Shown here piece after piece: positions 25,568 through 34,442 of a DNA stretch of 61,385 nucleotides (the first letter of the stretch is position 1; each line of letters opens with the position of its first letter). A model generated the notes under the pieces. It ran no database searches and was not told where the DNA came from. It was given only the letters and a program-made list of their open reading frames with translations. Position numbers and translations under genes: made by a program. This stretch comes from Ulvibacterium sp. (lineage in GTDB: Bacteria > Bacteroidota > Bacteroidia > Flavobacteriales > Flavobacteriaceae): the NCBI RefSeq assembly GCF_028285715.1, contig NZ_JANQOO010000023.1, positions 1 through 61,385 of the forward strand, read 5' to 3'.

Positions 25568-26293
25568 ATGGTTGTTAAAAACCAAATAAAACTTATCAAA
25601 AGTCTGCATCAAAAAAAGTACCGAAACTTACATGGACTTTTTTTTGTCGAAGGAATAAAGACGGTGAAGGAACTCATGGAGTCCGATTTTGAGGTTCATG
25701 GCATATATACTACGGACGGTTCCCTATTGGAAGGGGGGCGGGACTTCCAAATCCTGATTTCGGAGACAGAGCTGAAACAAATGAGTTCCTTAAAGAATCC
25801 CAATACCATACTCGGGGTCTTTTATAAACCAAAAGCCCAAGATATAGATTTTACGGATTGGGTCCTTGCCCTGGACCACGTATCCGACCCAGGAAATTTG
25901 GGTACTATTATTCGGCTTTGCGATTGGTTCGGAATCCGTCATTTGGTATGCTCCCTGGACACCGTGGATTGCTACAATCCTAAAGTGCTTCAGGCTAGTA
26001 TGGGCTCCATTGCAAGGGTACATGTGGTGTATACGGAACTGGCGCAATTTTTAGAGGGATCCGAACGGCAAATCTTTGGTGCTTTCATGGATGGGCAAAG
26101 TGCCTATAGTACGGATTTACGTAGTTCGGGAATTTTGGTCATGGGCAATGAGGCCCGTGGGATTTCGGAAGAAATCAAAGCCATATGCCATAAAAAAATA
26201 GGTATTCCACAGTTTGGGGACCCTTCCACAGAAAGCCTAAATGTAGCGACCGCTACGGCTATTTTGTTAAACGAGCTGAGAAGGGGAAATTAA
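25568..26293 (+). CDS. SpoU/TrmH family RNA 2'-O-methyltransferase
   Basis: 241 residues. The N-terminal substrate-binding part (KSLHQKKYRNLHGLFFVEG) precedes a SPOUT knot with all three motifs: DPGNLGTIIRLCDWFG, MGNEARGIS, and FGDPSTESLNVATATAIL. It uses S-adenosylmethionine to methylate ribose in rRNA or tRNA; the exact site is unknown. It is divergent from tamL with only 24 bp between the start codons, an arrangement I recall from other flavobacteria. Confidence 0.92.
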   Translation: MVVKNQIKLIKSLHQKKYRNLHGLFFVEGIKTVKELMESDFEVHGIYTTDGSLLEGGRDFQILISETELKQMSSLKNPNTILGVFYKPKAQDIDFTDWVLALDHVSDPGNLGTIIRLCDWFGIRHLVCSLDTVDCYNPKVLQASMGSIARVHVVYTELAQFLEGSERQIFGAFMDGQSAYSTDLRSSGILVMGNEARGISEEIKAICHKKIGIPQFGDPSTESLNVATATAILLNELRRGN

Positions 26294-26351
26294 AGGCTTG
26301 ATTTTAGGGTGGTGGTGATGTTACTTTTTGCCCTTGCCAATTCCCACCAAG

Positions 26352-27053
26352 CTACTCAAAGGTAAAGTTGATAAAAAATCCCCTTGTACGGAGTCCTTCT
26401 ATGTTGCCTGTCCATGGACTATTGGGGTCGTTATCGGGAACCAATTCATCGCTTATGGCAAAAACCCCTCGAATGGAAGGGGTAAATTTAAAGTATTCCA
26501 AATAAAAATCTATTCCGAAGCCCAATTCATAATTATAAACCCATTTTTTCATCCGAAAGGTACCCGAACTATTGTCGTCCAATGCGGTTTCATTACTGCC
26601 AAGATTTAAGGAGGAAGAGACCCCCCCGATCAAAAAAGGCTTCCAATTGCCGAAACGTCGTGCACTTGCCTTTATCAAAAGGGGAAAATTGATATAAGTG
26701 GATTTTACTTCCCTTATGGCATCCCGTTCTTCCGTAAATCCCGGAAAACCTAAAGTTCTCGCATTGTACAGAAGACCTGGCTCAAACCGAAGGTCCAAAA
26801 ACTCATTGATGCGCATTTCACCAATCAACCCTACGTTAAAACCTATGGACTTGCTGACCAGGATATCCGTATCCCCTGGATCATTCCTGTAGTTGAATTT
26901 AAAGTCGTACTGGTTAAACCCCAAAAAATACCCCCAGTTAAGCAAGGCCTTGTCCTCATTTTCCAGATTTAGGATGGGCTTTTCGTTAAATTGGGCGCTG
27001 GCATCGGTACCTACAAAAAGTAAACCAACGCATAGCAAAAAGATGTACTTCAT
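26352..27053 (-). CDS. porT: PorT family outer membrane protein of the type IX secretion system
   Basis: 233 residues from the ATG at 27053, which gives a signal peptide (MKYIFLLCVGLLFVGTDASA) and lies 4 bp after the ubiE stop; the longer reading frame would overlap ubiE. The mature protein is a small beta-barrel: WGYFLGFNQYDFKFNY, LRFEPGLLYNARTL, YINFPLLIKASARRF, and a terminal GFFINFTFE ending on an aromatic-rich strand. PorT/SprT is needed for T9SS secretion and gliding. The ubiE-porT order is common in the phylum and supports the call. Confidence 0.88.
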   Translation of the reverse strand: MKYIFLLCVGLLFVGTDASAQFNEKPILNLENEDKALLNWGYFLGFNQYDFKFNYRNDPGDTDILVSKSIGFNVGLIGEMRINEFLDLRFEPGLLYNARTLGFPGFTEERDAIREVKSTYINFPLLIKASARRFGNWKPFLIGGVSSSLNLGSNETALDDNSSGTFRMKKWVYNYELGFGIDFYLEYFKFTPSIRGVFAISDELVPDNDPNSPWTGNIEGLRTRGFFINFTFE

Positions 27054-27057
27054 ACTT

Positions 27058-27786
27058 TTATTTTGTGGCAACATAAATAGAGGCGACACCAAATGTTTGA
27101 GGCTTGTTCGCTACATCTATAAACCCCGTTTTGCGCAAAATATTGTTGAAGTCGGTACCGTGGGGAAAAACCGATGCGGATTTGGATAAATAAGAGTAGG
27201 CGGATTTATCTTTTGAGAAGAGTTTGCCTATGGCGGGAAGCATGTATTTACAATAGAAATGGTACCCCTGTTTAAAGGGTGTTTTACTGGGAACAGAGGT
27301 CTCCAGAACCACAAAAGTGCCCGAAGGTCTTAGAACACGGTGTATCTCTGCCAAACCCTTCTCCAAAGTCTCAAAATTGCGCACGCCAAAGGCCACCGTT
27401 ACCGCATCGAAGGAATTATCGGAAAAAGGAAGATCTTCACTGTCCCCAACCATCATTTCAACAGTGTTCCCTAGGTTTTTTGTGGTTACCTTTTTTTTGC
27501 CTATCTCCAACATGCCTTGGGAAATATCAAGACCTACAATTTTAGTGGCTCCCGTTTTGACCAGACTAATGGCCAAATCACCTGTCCCCGTGGCAATATC
27601 CAGAATTTGGACGGGATTTTTTTTCTGTAGGATCCTTACGACCCGTTTTCTCCATTTGATATCCAACCCAAAGGAGATTACTCTATTAAGGCCATCGTAG
27701 TTTTTGGAGATGGTATCGAACATTTGGGTTACCTGCTCCTTTTTTCCGGAACCCGAATCGGAATATGGCGTAATTTTTTTCTGCAT
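27058..27786 (-). CDS. ubiE: Demethylmenaquinone methyltransferase
   Basis: About 242 residues from the internal ATG at 27786 (MQKKITPYSDSGSGKKEQV), preferred over a start 30 bases upstream. It catalyses the last, SAM-dependent C-methylation of menaquinone. Motifs: MFDTISKNYDGLNRVISFG, SAM loop ILDIATGTGDLAI, VGLDISQGMLEIG, and FDAVTVAFGVRNFETL, all UbiE/MenG signatures. As Bacteroidota use menaquinone, MenG is the biological role. The product feeds electron carriers to the NQR complex encoded at 41 kb. Confidence 0.94.
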   Translation of the reverse strand: MQKKITPYSDSGSGKKEQVTQMFDTISKNYDGLNRVISFGLDIKWRKRVVRILQKKNPVQILDIATGTGDLAISLVKTGATKIVGLDISQGMLEIGKKKVTTKNLGNTVEMMVGDSEDLPFSDNSFDAVTVAFGVRNFETLEKGLAEIHRVLRPSGTFVVLETSVPSKTPFKQGYHFYCKYMLPAIGKLFSKDKSAYSYLSKSASVFPHGTDFNNILRKTGFIDVANKPQTFGVASIYVATK

Positions 27787-27888
27787 TCCAGACAATTTTC
27801 GGCAAATATAGCGCATACGGTTCAGGTGGCGTTAGTTATGGCCGGCAATACAGGCAAATGGAGTTATTTTGAGTACTTGAAGCTTTAT

Positions 27889-27923
27889 TTTGATCGGCGA
27901 CATAATTAATTTGTGTAGTTTTG
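27889..27923 (+). promoter_or_regulatory. Candidate trkA promoter
   Basis: TTTG at 27889-27892 and TAGTTTTG (TAnnTTTG) at 27916-27923, with a 23-base spacer, slightly longer than usual. It lies 116 bases before trkA, in the only intergenic space upstream. Confidence 0.35.
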
Positions 27924-28039
27924 CACATCAGAATTGGCAAGCAAGTTGTACAGATATGTATTGGCACTCAAAGTGTTATTTCTTTCAATCAATTGGTTTT
28001 ATGTTTTATTCTTGCCACTACAACAATGTATCCGATTAA

Positions 28040-29389
28040 ATGAAAATCATAATTGCAGGAGCCGGTGAAGTAGGCTTTCATTTGGCAAAACTTCTTTCGT
28101 ACGAATCCCAGGACATTACGCTCATAGATACCCACAAGGAAAGCCTGGTCTATGCGGATAACCACTTGGATATACGTGTTCTAAAGGGGGATGCTACCTC
28201 CATAACCGTTTTGCGCGATGCAAAAGTTGAAAATTCGGATTTGGTCATTGGGGTTACCTCCTCGGAGACTACCAATTTAACCCTTTGCATGTTGGCAAAG
28301 CAGTTGGGGAGTAAACGGACCATTGCCCGGATTTCCAATACCGAATTTATGGATAATAGGGAGGTCATTAGGTTTGCCGACTTGGGAATTGATGAGCTGA
28401 TTTCTCCCGAAGAACTTGCAGCCGCGGAAATACAACTTTTGCTGAATAAATCGGCATTTAATGATACCTACGAATTTGAGGATGGCAAATTGATTATGAT
28501 TGGGGTATCCCTTATCAAAACGGCACCTTTTGTTGGCAAAATGGTAAAGGAGGCCGCCAAGATTTTCCCCGAACTTCATTTCATGCCTATAGCCCTACAG
28601 CGTTTGGGCACGCAGTTTACCGTTATACCAAGGGGAGATACCGTATTTAAGGAAGGGGATCAAGTCTATTTCATAACCGTCAAGGAGGGGGTGGACGAGT
28701 TGTATAAGCTTACCGGAAAGAAAAAGGCGGACATTAAAAATGTGATGATTTTGGGTGGAAGTAAGGTAGGCTTCAAAGCGGCCCGCGACCTTTGTGCCAA
28801 AAAGTTCAATGTAAAGTTGATTGAAAAAAGTAAGGAGAAGGCTTTTGATTTGGCAGATGACTTGCCCAATGCGCTGGTCATCAATGGGGATGGTCGCAAT
28901 GTGGAGCTATTGGAAGAGGAGAGCCTGGATTCCATGGATGCCTTTATCGCGGTAACCGGAAATTCTGAGACCAACATCATGTCTTGCCTGGTCGCCAAAT
29001 CCAAACGTATTAAAAAGACCATCGCCTTAGTGGAGAATATGGACTATTTTCAACTTTCCCATTCCATTGGTATCGATACATTGATCAATAAAAAACTCTT
29101 GGCCGCAAATAATATCTTCCGGTATATTCGCAAGGGAGAGGTTGTGGCCTTGATGCGCCTTAACAACCTAAATGCGGAACTATTGGAATTTGTCGTAAAA
29201 GCGGACTCCAGGGTGACCGGCAGTGTTATCCGTGAACTGGATTTTCCAAAATCGGCCACAATAGGGGGTGTTGTTCGAAATGGAGAAGGTATTATTGCCT
29301 TAGGGGGATTTAAAATCCAAGAAGGCGACCGTGTTGTTGTATGTTGCTTACCTGATGTAATTCCTAGAATAGAAAGATTGTTCCTGTAA
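28040..29389 (+). CDS. trkA: Trk potassium uptake protein TrkA
   Basis: A 449-residue cytoplasmic gating subunit with two RCK units. The first NAD-binding loop is GAGEVGFHLAKLL at residue 6, with Asp at the strand-2 end (LIDTHK). The second is GGSKVGFKAARDL near residue 238. Each Rossmann domain is followed by a TrkA-C ligand domain (the second ending KIQEGDRVVVCC). It binds NAD(H)/ATP and controls TrkH. Its stop overlaps the trkH start (TAATG), so the two are translationally coupled. Confidence 0.96.
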   Translation: MKIIIAGAGEVGFHLAKLLSYESQDITLIDTHKESLVYADNHLDIRVLKGDATSITVLRDAKVENSDLVIGVTSSETTNLTLCMLAKQLGSKRTIARISNTEFMDNREVIRFADLGIDELISPEELAAAEIQLLLNKSAFNDTYEFEDGKLIMIGVSLIKTAPFVGKMVKEAAKIFPELHFMPIALQRLGTQFTVIPRGDTVFKEGDQVYFITVKEGVDELYKLTGKKKADIKNVMILGGSKVGFKAARDLCAKKFNVKLIEKSKEKAFDLADDLPNALVINGDGRNVELLEEESLDSMDAFIAVTGNSETNIMSCLVAKSKRIKKTIALVENMDYFQLSHSIGIDTLINKKLLAANNIFRYIRKGEVVALMRLNNLNAELLEFVVKADSRVTGSVIRELDFPKSATIGGVVRNGEGIIALGGFKIQEGDRVVVCCLPDVIPRIERLFL

Positions 29390-30879
29390 TGACCCTTAAT
29401 TCCAGAATTATTTTCCACTTGATGGGGCTGTTGTTGGTCTGCAACGGAGGATTTATGCTTTTGGCCGCTTTGGTAAGCGGTATTTACAATGATGGGATTA
29501 CCTTGGAAATTACTACAGCGGCCATTTCCACAATGTTCGGTGGGGTATTTGCCATGTTCTACACCAGGGGGCATAAAAAGGAGGTAAAACGTAAGGAAGG
29601 TTATATCATTGTTACTTTTGGATGGATAGTGATGTCCATTTCCGGAATGTTGCCTTATATATTCTCTGGAGCCATCCCGGGAATAACAAATGCCTTCTTT
29701 GAGACCATATCCGGCTATACCACCACAGGGGCATCTATTTTGGAAGATATAGAGTCCTTGCCCAAGGGTATCCTTTTTTGGCGCAGTCTTACCCATTGGA
29801 TCGGAGGAATGGGGATTATTGTCCTGGCGATAGCCATATTACCGCTTTTGGGAATCGGAGGGATGCAATTGTTCGCTGCAGAGGCTCCCGGGCCAAATGC
29901 CGATAAGTTGCACCCTAGAATTACGGATACGGCTAAACGACTATGGTTGATTTATTTTGGATATACCGCTGCGGAAACACTTTTGTTAAAGTTGGCCGGG
30001 ATGTCCTTTTTCGATGCCATAAACCATGCCCTGGCGACCCTGTCCACGGGTGGTTTTTCAACCAAGAATGCAAGTCTTGCCCATTGGAACGATCAGCCTT
30101 TGATACAATATATCGTAATATTCTTTATGTTCCTGGCAGGTTCCAACTTTGTACTGAGCTATTTTGCCTTTAAGGGGAAAGTGCAACGGGTAATTAAGGA
30201 TGAGGAGTTTAAGTTCTATACCGGGTTCATTTTCTGCTTCATGGTCGTAGCCGCTTTGGTGGTCTATTTTAAGGCGAATGTTCCTGTATCCGAGTATCAC
30301 CCCATGGTTTTGGGTGAAGGCGAAAGTGCGTTTCGGCATGCTTTGTTCCAGGTTATAGCGGTAGTTACCACTACAGGTTTCGTTTCGGCCGATTTTACGG
30401 CTTGGACACCCTTCCTGACGATTTTCTTTTTTGGTTTGATGTTTTTGGGTGGATCGGCCGGTTCCACCGCAGGAGGAATTAAGGTAATGCGGCATCTGCT
30501 CATTATTAAAAATGGGTTGTTGGAATTTAAGCGGACCTTGCATATGAATGCCATAATCCCGGTGCGCTACAATAACAAGACCGTTAGTGAGCATATTGTG
30601 TACAACATCATAGCCTTTTTTGTGCTTTATATGTTATTGTTCGTTATTGGTGCTTTGGTATTGGGAGCGGTAGGACTGGATTTTGTCTCTGCTATTGGAG
30701 GGGCGGCTTCCTCTTTGGGAAATGTAGGACCGGCCCTAGGCAGCCTTAATCCGGTGAGTAATTTTAATAGCCTGCCCGATGCGGGCAAATGGTGGTGTGG
30801 CTTTTTAATGCTTGCGGGTCGACTGGAACTTTTTACCGTACTGATTTTATTGACCCCTTATTTTTGGAAAAGGATTTAA
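29389..30879 (+). CDS. trkH: Trk potassium uptake channel TrkH
   Basis: A 496-residue inner membrane K+ channel subunit with four M1-P-M2 repeats. The selectivity-filter segments are visible: SGYTTTGASI, ATLSTGGFST, AVVTTTGFVS and SSLGNVGPALG. Many hydrophobic helices are evident and the length is normal. It takes up K+ under control of TrkA, encoded directly upstream with an overlapping start. Confidence 0.96.
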   Translation: MTLNSRIIFHLMGLLLVCNGGFMLLAALVSGIYNDGITLEITTAAISTMFGGVFAMFYTRGHKKEVKRKEGYIIVTFGWIVMSISGMLPYIFSGAIPGITNAFFETISGYTTTGASILEDIESLPKGILFWRSLTHWIGGMGIIVLAIAILPLLGIGGMQLFAAEAPGPNADKLHPRITDTAKRLWLIYFGYTAAETLLLKLAGMSFFDAINHALATLSTGGFSTKNASLAHWNDQPLIQYIVIFFMFLAGSNFVLSYFAFKGKVQRVIKDEEFKFYTGFIFCFMVVAALVVYFKANVPVSEYHPMVLGEGESAFRHALFQVIAVVTTTGFVSADFTAWTPFLTIFFFGLMFLGGSAGSTAGGIKVMRHLLIIKNGLLEFKRTLHMNAIIPVRYNNKTVSEHIVYNIIAFFVLYMLLFVIGALVLGAVGLDFVSAIGGAASSLGNVGPALGSLNPVSNFNSLPDAGKWWCGFLMLAGRLELFTVLILLTPYFWKRI

Positions 30880-30981
30880 CAGGGGCTTCTGTAATCATTC
30901 TTCTTTTCGCGATATGGTCATTCATTGAAATTCAGTATATTCTTTGCAGGCGAGGGTTGATTATTTTTGTCCGTGAAAAGT

Positions 30982-31320
30982 ATGTATCCGAAAATTTATC
31001 TATATAAACGCATAAAGGACGCCAAAATCCTCATTGACCGCCACTTTTCCAACCCTATTAAACTTGACGATGTTTCTGAGAGTGTATACTTGTCAAAGTA
31101 CCATTTTTTAAGGCTTTTTAAGGAAGCCTATGGCACTACGCCCCACCAATATTTGAAACGTAAACGTATTGAGAAGGCCAAGAAACTCCTTGGAAAAGGC
31201 TTACCGGTCAAAGAGGTATGCACTCAGGTAGGCTTCGAAAGTACACCCTCCTTTTCCAATCTTTTTAAACGGGAAACCTCGTTTACTCCCTCGGAATTTA
31301 AAAGACGCTATAGTAAATAG
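30982..31320 (+). CDS. Stand-alone AraC-type HTH regulator
   Basis: 112 residues from ATG 30982 (a TTG at 30967 is possible). The whole protein is an AraC DNA-binding domain: first HTH KLDDVSESVYLSKYHFLRLF, second helix pair GLPVKEVCTQVGFESTPSFS, ending TPSEFKRRYSK. No ligand-binding domain is present. It is followed by a small membrane protein and a monooxygenase-like gene on the same strand, which it may control (inference). It resembles the HTH half of the Ada-like protein at 54882. Confidence 0.88.
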   Translation: MYPKIYLYKRIKDAKILIDRHFSNPIKLDDVSESVYLSKYHFLRLFKEAYGTTPHQYLKRKRIEKAKKLLGKGLPVKEVCTQVGFESTPSFSNLFKRETSFTPSEFKRRYSK

Positions 31321-31371
31321 CAATTTTCGATATGTTTTTTCAATCAATAGCCCGCATTTTTGTACAAAAAC

Positions 31372-31722
31372 ATGAAGTTACTCTACAAAATCAACTTGAT
31401 TCTACTTATCGCCTTAAGCCTTGCTACAGGGGTGTTCAAGATACTTCGGCAAGAAGCGGATATTGAGCTTTTTAAGGTATTGGGCATGACCGCCGCCCTC
31501 ACGGCCGGATTGGGTATAGCGCAAGTAATGGGGGGAATATTGTTGGTTTTTTCAAAAACCAGGAAATATGGTGCCTTACTTATGATAGTTACCTTTTTAC
31601 TGGCTACCATTGCGGTGTTCATGAACGGGATGATGGTCTTCGGAACCGTATCTTTACTCTTCATTCTTATGGCCCGTTGGGTATATTTCAGGGAAACCAG
31701 TGTAAATAAGCAAAAACAATAA
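31372..31722 (+). CDS. Small four-helix membrane protein (DoxX-like)
   Basis: About 116 residues from the ATG at 31372; the TTG at 31360 is less likely. It has four hydrophobic segments (LLYKINLILLIALSLATGVF, a Gly-rich second, YGALLMIVTFLLATIAVFM, and TVSLLFILMARWVYF). Size, topology and a G-x-F-K/Gly-rich pattern resemble DoxX/DoxD-type proteins, but the match is not decisive. It ends 2 bp before the monooxygenase-like gene, so they are co-transcribed. Confidence 0.65.
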   Translation: MKLLYKINLILLIALSLATGVFKILRQEADIELFKVLGMTAALTAGLGIAQVMGGILLVFSKTRKYGALLMIVTFLLATIAVFMNGMMVFGTVSLLFILMARWVYFRETSVNKQKQ

Positions 31723-31724
31723 TT

Positions 31725-32027
31725 ATGGCCTATTACGTAATCACAAGAACAATCTTTGAAGATCACGCATCCAAGGATGATGTTCTTAACATGTCCAAGG
31801 AATCCGCCAAGATTTTCAGAAAACAACCTGGATTGATTGAAATGAAATCATTCATAGCGGAGAACGAAACCCATTTGTCCACCTATCTGGTATGGGAAGA
31901 CCAACAATCCCATTTGGCCTGTATGGAAAGCAAGGACTTTGATGAGGTAACCGTACAATGGACCGCCTTTATGAAGGAAGGTAAAATCAAATTTGAGCTG
32001 GAGACCTACCAGCTTGTTGAGCACTAA
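31725..32027 (+). CDS. Antibiotic biosynthesis monooxygenase-like (ABM) protein
   Basis: A 100-residue ferredoxin-like alpha/beta protein. The first strand AYYVITRTIFE leads to a helix, then QPGLIEMKSFIAENETHLSTY, which is the ABM pattern of GL followed by two strands, and a WEDQQSHLACMES segment. Such small dimers oxidise quinols or electrophiles or serve as stress proteins; the substrate is unknown. Its stop codon overlaps the stop of the convergent aminotransferase gene (32024-32027). Confidence 0.65.
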   Translation: MAYYVITRTIFEDHASKDDVLNMSKESAKIFRKQPGLIEMKSFIAENETHLSTYLVWEDQQSHLACMESKDFDEVTVQWTAFMKEGKIKFELETYQLVEH

Positions 32028-33208
32028 ACTACCGACTTGATTCGTCTTACTGCTTCCCGAATCTCATCCTCGGATGCGGCGTAAGAAATACGGATACAAT
32101 TGGGGTTGCCAAAAGCTTGGCCTGTGACGGTAGCAACATTGGCATGTTCCAATAGATATAGGGCAAAGTCCGAAGCATTGTTGATTTCGGTCCCGTTAAG
32201 GGTCTTTCCGAAAAAGCTGGAAATGTCCGGGAATACGTAAAAGGCGCCTTCAGGTACGTTGAGGTTAAAACCGTTGATTTCCCCTAAAAGTCCCAGAATA
32301 AGGTCGCGTCGTTCATGAAACTTATCGATCATAAACTGGATTTTGCTTATCGGTGCTTCCAATGCCGTAATTGTAGCGCGTTGTGCAATGGCATTGGCCC
32401 CACTGGTATTCTGCCCTTGAAACTTGGTACAGGCCTTGGCAATCCAATCCGCTGCACCAATGTAACCAATACGCCATCCCGTCATGGCAAAGGCCTTGGA
32501 CACCCCGTTTACGGTAATGGTGCGATCGTACATCCCTTCAATTCCTGCTATGCTAACATGTCCTCCACGAAAATTGATGTGTTCATATATTTCATCGGAG
32601 ACTACGTAAATATTGGGGTGGTTTCGCAATACCGCGGCTAATCCTTCCAATTCTTCCAGACTGTAGACGGAACCACTGGGGTTGCATGGTGAACTAAACC
32701 ATAACATTTTGGTCTTAGGGGTAATGGCCGCTTCCAATTGTGCAGCGGTCATTTTAAAGTCCGTTTCAATACTTGTAGGCACTTCAACGGGAACTCCCTC
32801 GGCCAGTTTCACGATATCACTGTAGCTTACCCAATACGGTGCCGGAAGTATTACCTCATCGCCCTTGTTCAGCATACACATGGCCACATTGGCCAAGGAT
32901 TGCTTGGCCCCGGTGGAAACCACAATTTGGTTCAACCCATATTCCAGGTTGTTATCCCGTTTAAACTTATTGGAGATGGCCTGTTTTAAATCGGCATACC
33001 CATCCACCGGAGAATAACTGCTGTAGTTTTCGTCTATGGCTTTTTTGGCGGCTTCCTTAATGAAATCAGGGATGTTAAAATCCGGCTCTCCCAGACTTAG
33101 ACCTATAATATCTTTTCCTTCATTTCGTAGTTCCCGAGCCTTTGCCGCCATAGCCAACGTGGCCGAAGTAGACATGCTGTTAATTCTTTCGGATAAATGG
33201 TTGCTCAT
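32024..33208 (-). CDS. Pyridoxal-phosphate aminotransferase (aspartate aminotransferase type)
   Basis: A 394-residue class I aminotransferase of the AspC I-gamma type. Visible features are SLGEPDFNIPDF near residue 39, PLP-phosphate contact STGAKQS, FSSPCNPSGSVYS with the conserved Asn, SDEIYEHI with the PLP Asp, and the Schiff-base lysine in VNGVSKAFAMTGWRIGY. A C-terminal Arg (NCIRISYA) binds the substrate carboxylate. It most likely transaminates aspartate/glutamate. It starts 13 bp after the desaturase gene, so they probably share a transcript. Confidence 0.93.
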   Translation of the reverse strand: MSNHLSERINSMSTSATLAMAAKARELRNEGKDIIGLSLGEPDFNIPDFIKEAAKKAIDENYSSYSPVDGYADLKQAISNKFKRDNNLEYGLNQIVVSTGAKQSLANVAMCMLNKGDEVILPAPYWVSYSDIVKLAEGVPVEVPTSIETDFKMTAAQLEAAITPKTKMLWFSSPCNPSGSVYSLEELEGLAAVLRNHPNIYVVSDEIYEHINFRGGHVSIAGIEGMYDRTITVNGVSKAFAMTGWRIGYIGAADWIAKACTKFQGQNTSGANAIAQRATITALEAPISKIQFMIDKFHERRDLILGLLGEINGFNLNVPEGAFYVFPDISSFFGKTLNGTEINNASDFALYLLEHANVATVTGQAFGNPNCIRISYAASEDEIREAVRRIKSVV

Positions 33209-33221
33209 TTGCGATGTGGAT

Positions 33222-34334
33222 TTACTGGTACTGTAAAGCGGGCCTTTTGCCCAATTCCTTTAAATGTTTGAAGTGCGAAATTATAGCTTTTCTGGTAGTT
33301 TTGTACTCGTTGTAGGGCAAATTAAATTCCTTTGCCGTTTGTTTCACAATTTTGGAAATTTTTGTGTAATGTATATGGCTGATATTCGGAAAAATGTGAT
33401 GTTCTACCTGATGGTTCAACCCTCCTGTGAACCAGTTCACGATTTTGTTTTTCGTACCAAAATTCACCGTTGTGAAGAGTTGATGAATGGCCCAGGTGTT
33501 TTTCATATTTCCACCTTCATCGGGTAGGGGAGTCTCTGCCTCATCAACGATATGTGCCAATTGGAAAACCACACTTAAGATTACCCCTGCTACATAATGC
33601 ATGATAAAGAAGCCCAAAAGTACTTTCCACCAGGCAATATCAATAAAAATAAGGGGCAGGACGATCCATATCGTAATATAGATGATTTTTGTTACCACCA
33701 AAGTGCTCCAGTTGATGACCGGATTCGGTAATTTACCATAACTGAGCTTGCGCTTCATGTAGCGGTACATTTGTTGAAAATCCGTAGTGATTGCCCAATT
33801 AAAAGTCAACAAACCATATAAAAAGATAGAGTAGAAATGCTGAAATTTATGATGCTTTCGCCATGCGGAATGTCTCGAAAACCGTAAAATACGTCCGGCA
33901 TCCATATCCTCGTCATGGTCCTGGATATTGGTATAGGTATGATGGAGCACATTATGCTGTACCTGCCAGTTGTATACGTTCCCGGCAAGGATGTAGATAC
34001 TGCTTCCCATTAATTTATTGACCCACTTTTTTCGGGAATAGGAGCCATGGTTACCATCGTGCATAACATTCATCCCAACTCCGGCCATCCCAACTCCCAT
34101 TACAATGGTCAATAGCAGATTGGCCCAATTGGGCAATCCTAAGGTTAGGATCAAAAAGTAAGGGGTAAGGAATAAGGCGAACATAATGACCGTTTTTAGG
34201 TGTAATTGCCAATTACCGGTCTTCTTTATTTTGTTTTCCACGAAGTAATCATTGACGCGCTTATTTAATGTTCGAAAAAATTGGGCAGGGTCTTTTCTTG
34301 AAAATCGAATGGTTTTTTGGTCCATGTATTGCAA
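33222..34334 (-). CDS. Membrane fatty acid desaturase
   Basis: A 370-residue integral membrane di-iron enzyme with the three histidine boxes HDGNHGSYS, HNVLHHTYTN and NHQVEHHIFPN, and four or so transmembrane helices. The QxxHH third box is typical of acyl-CoA or acyl-lipid (linoleoyl-CoA desaturase-like) enzymes. It introduces a double bond to control membrane fluidity; positional specificity is unknown. It is upstream of the aminotransferase gene with a 13-bp gap. Confidence 0.93.
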   Translation of the reverse strand: MQYMDQKTIRFSRKDPAQFFRTLNKRVNDYFVENKIKKTGNWQLHLKTVIMFALFLTPYFLILTLGLPNWANLLLTIVMGVGMAGVGMNVMHDGNHGSYSRKKWVNKLMGSSIYILAGNVYNWQVQHNVLHHTYTNIQDHDEDMDAGRILRFSRHSAWRKHHKFQHFYSIFLYGLLTFNWAITTDFQQMYRYMKRKLSYGKLPNPVINWSTLVVTKIIYITIWIVLPLIFIDIAWWKVLLGFFIMHYVAGVILSVVFQLAHIVDEAETPLPDEGGNMKNTWAIHQLFTTVNFGTKNKIVNWFTGGLNHQVEHHIFPNISHIHYTKISKIVKQTAKEFNLPYNEYKTTRKAIISHFKHLKELGKRPALQYQ

Positions 34335-34415
34335 TCTTTTGATAAATATAACGTAATTCCAAGTTTAAATAGGCTATCCACCAAATAAAAGGAATTCTAA
34401 CAGTGTCTAATATAC

Positions 34416-34423
34416 TATTTTTG
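34416..34423 (+). promoter_or_regulatory. Candidate -7 box of rsmG
   Basis: TATTTTTG fits TAnnTTTG exactly, 19 bases before the rsmG ATG. The same ATACTATTTTTGAC string occurs before nqrA. No TTTG -33 element is obvious. Confidence 0.4.
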
Positions 34424-34442
34424 ACAAAATGCAAAGGTAAGT

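Noticed and set aside
29050-29796. A 248-residue frame antisense to trkA and trkH
   Set aside because: It spans the junction of two well-supported genes on the other strand and its translation has no domain or leader.
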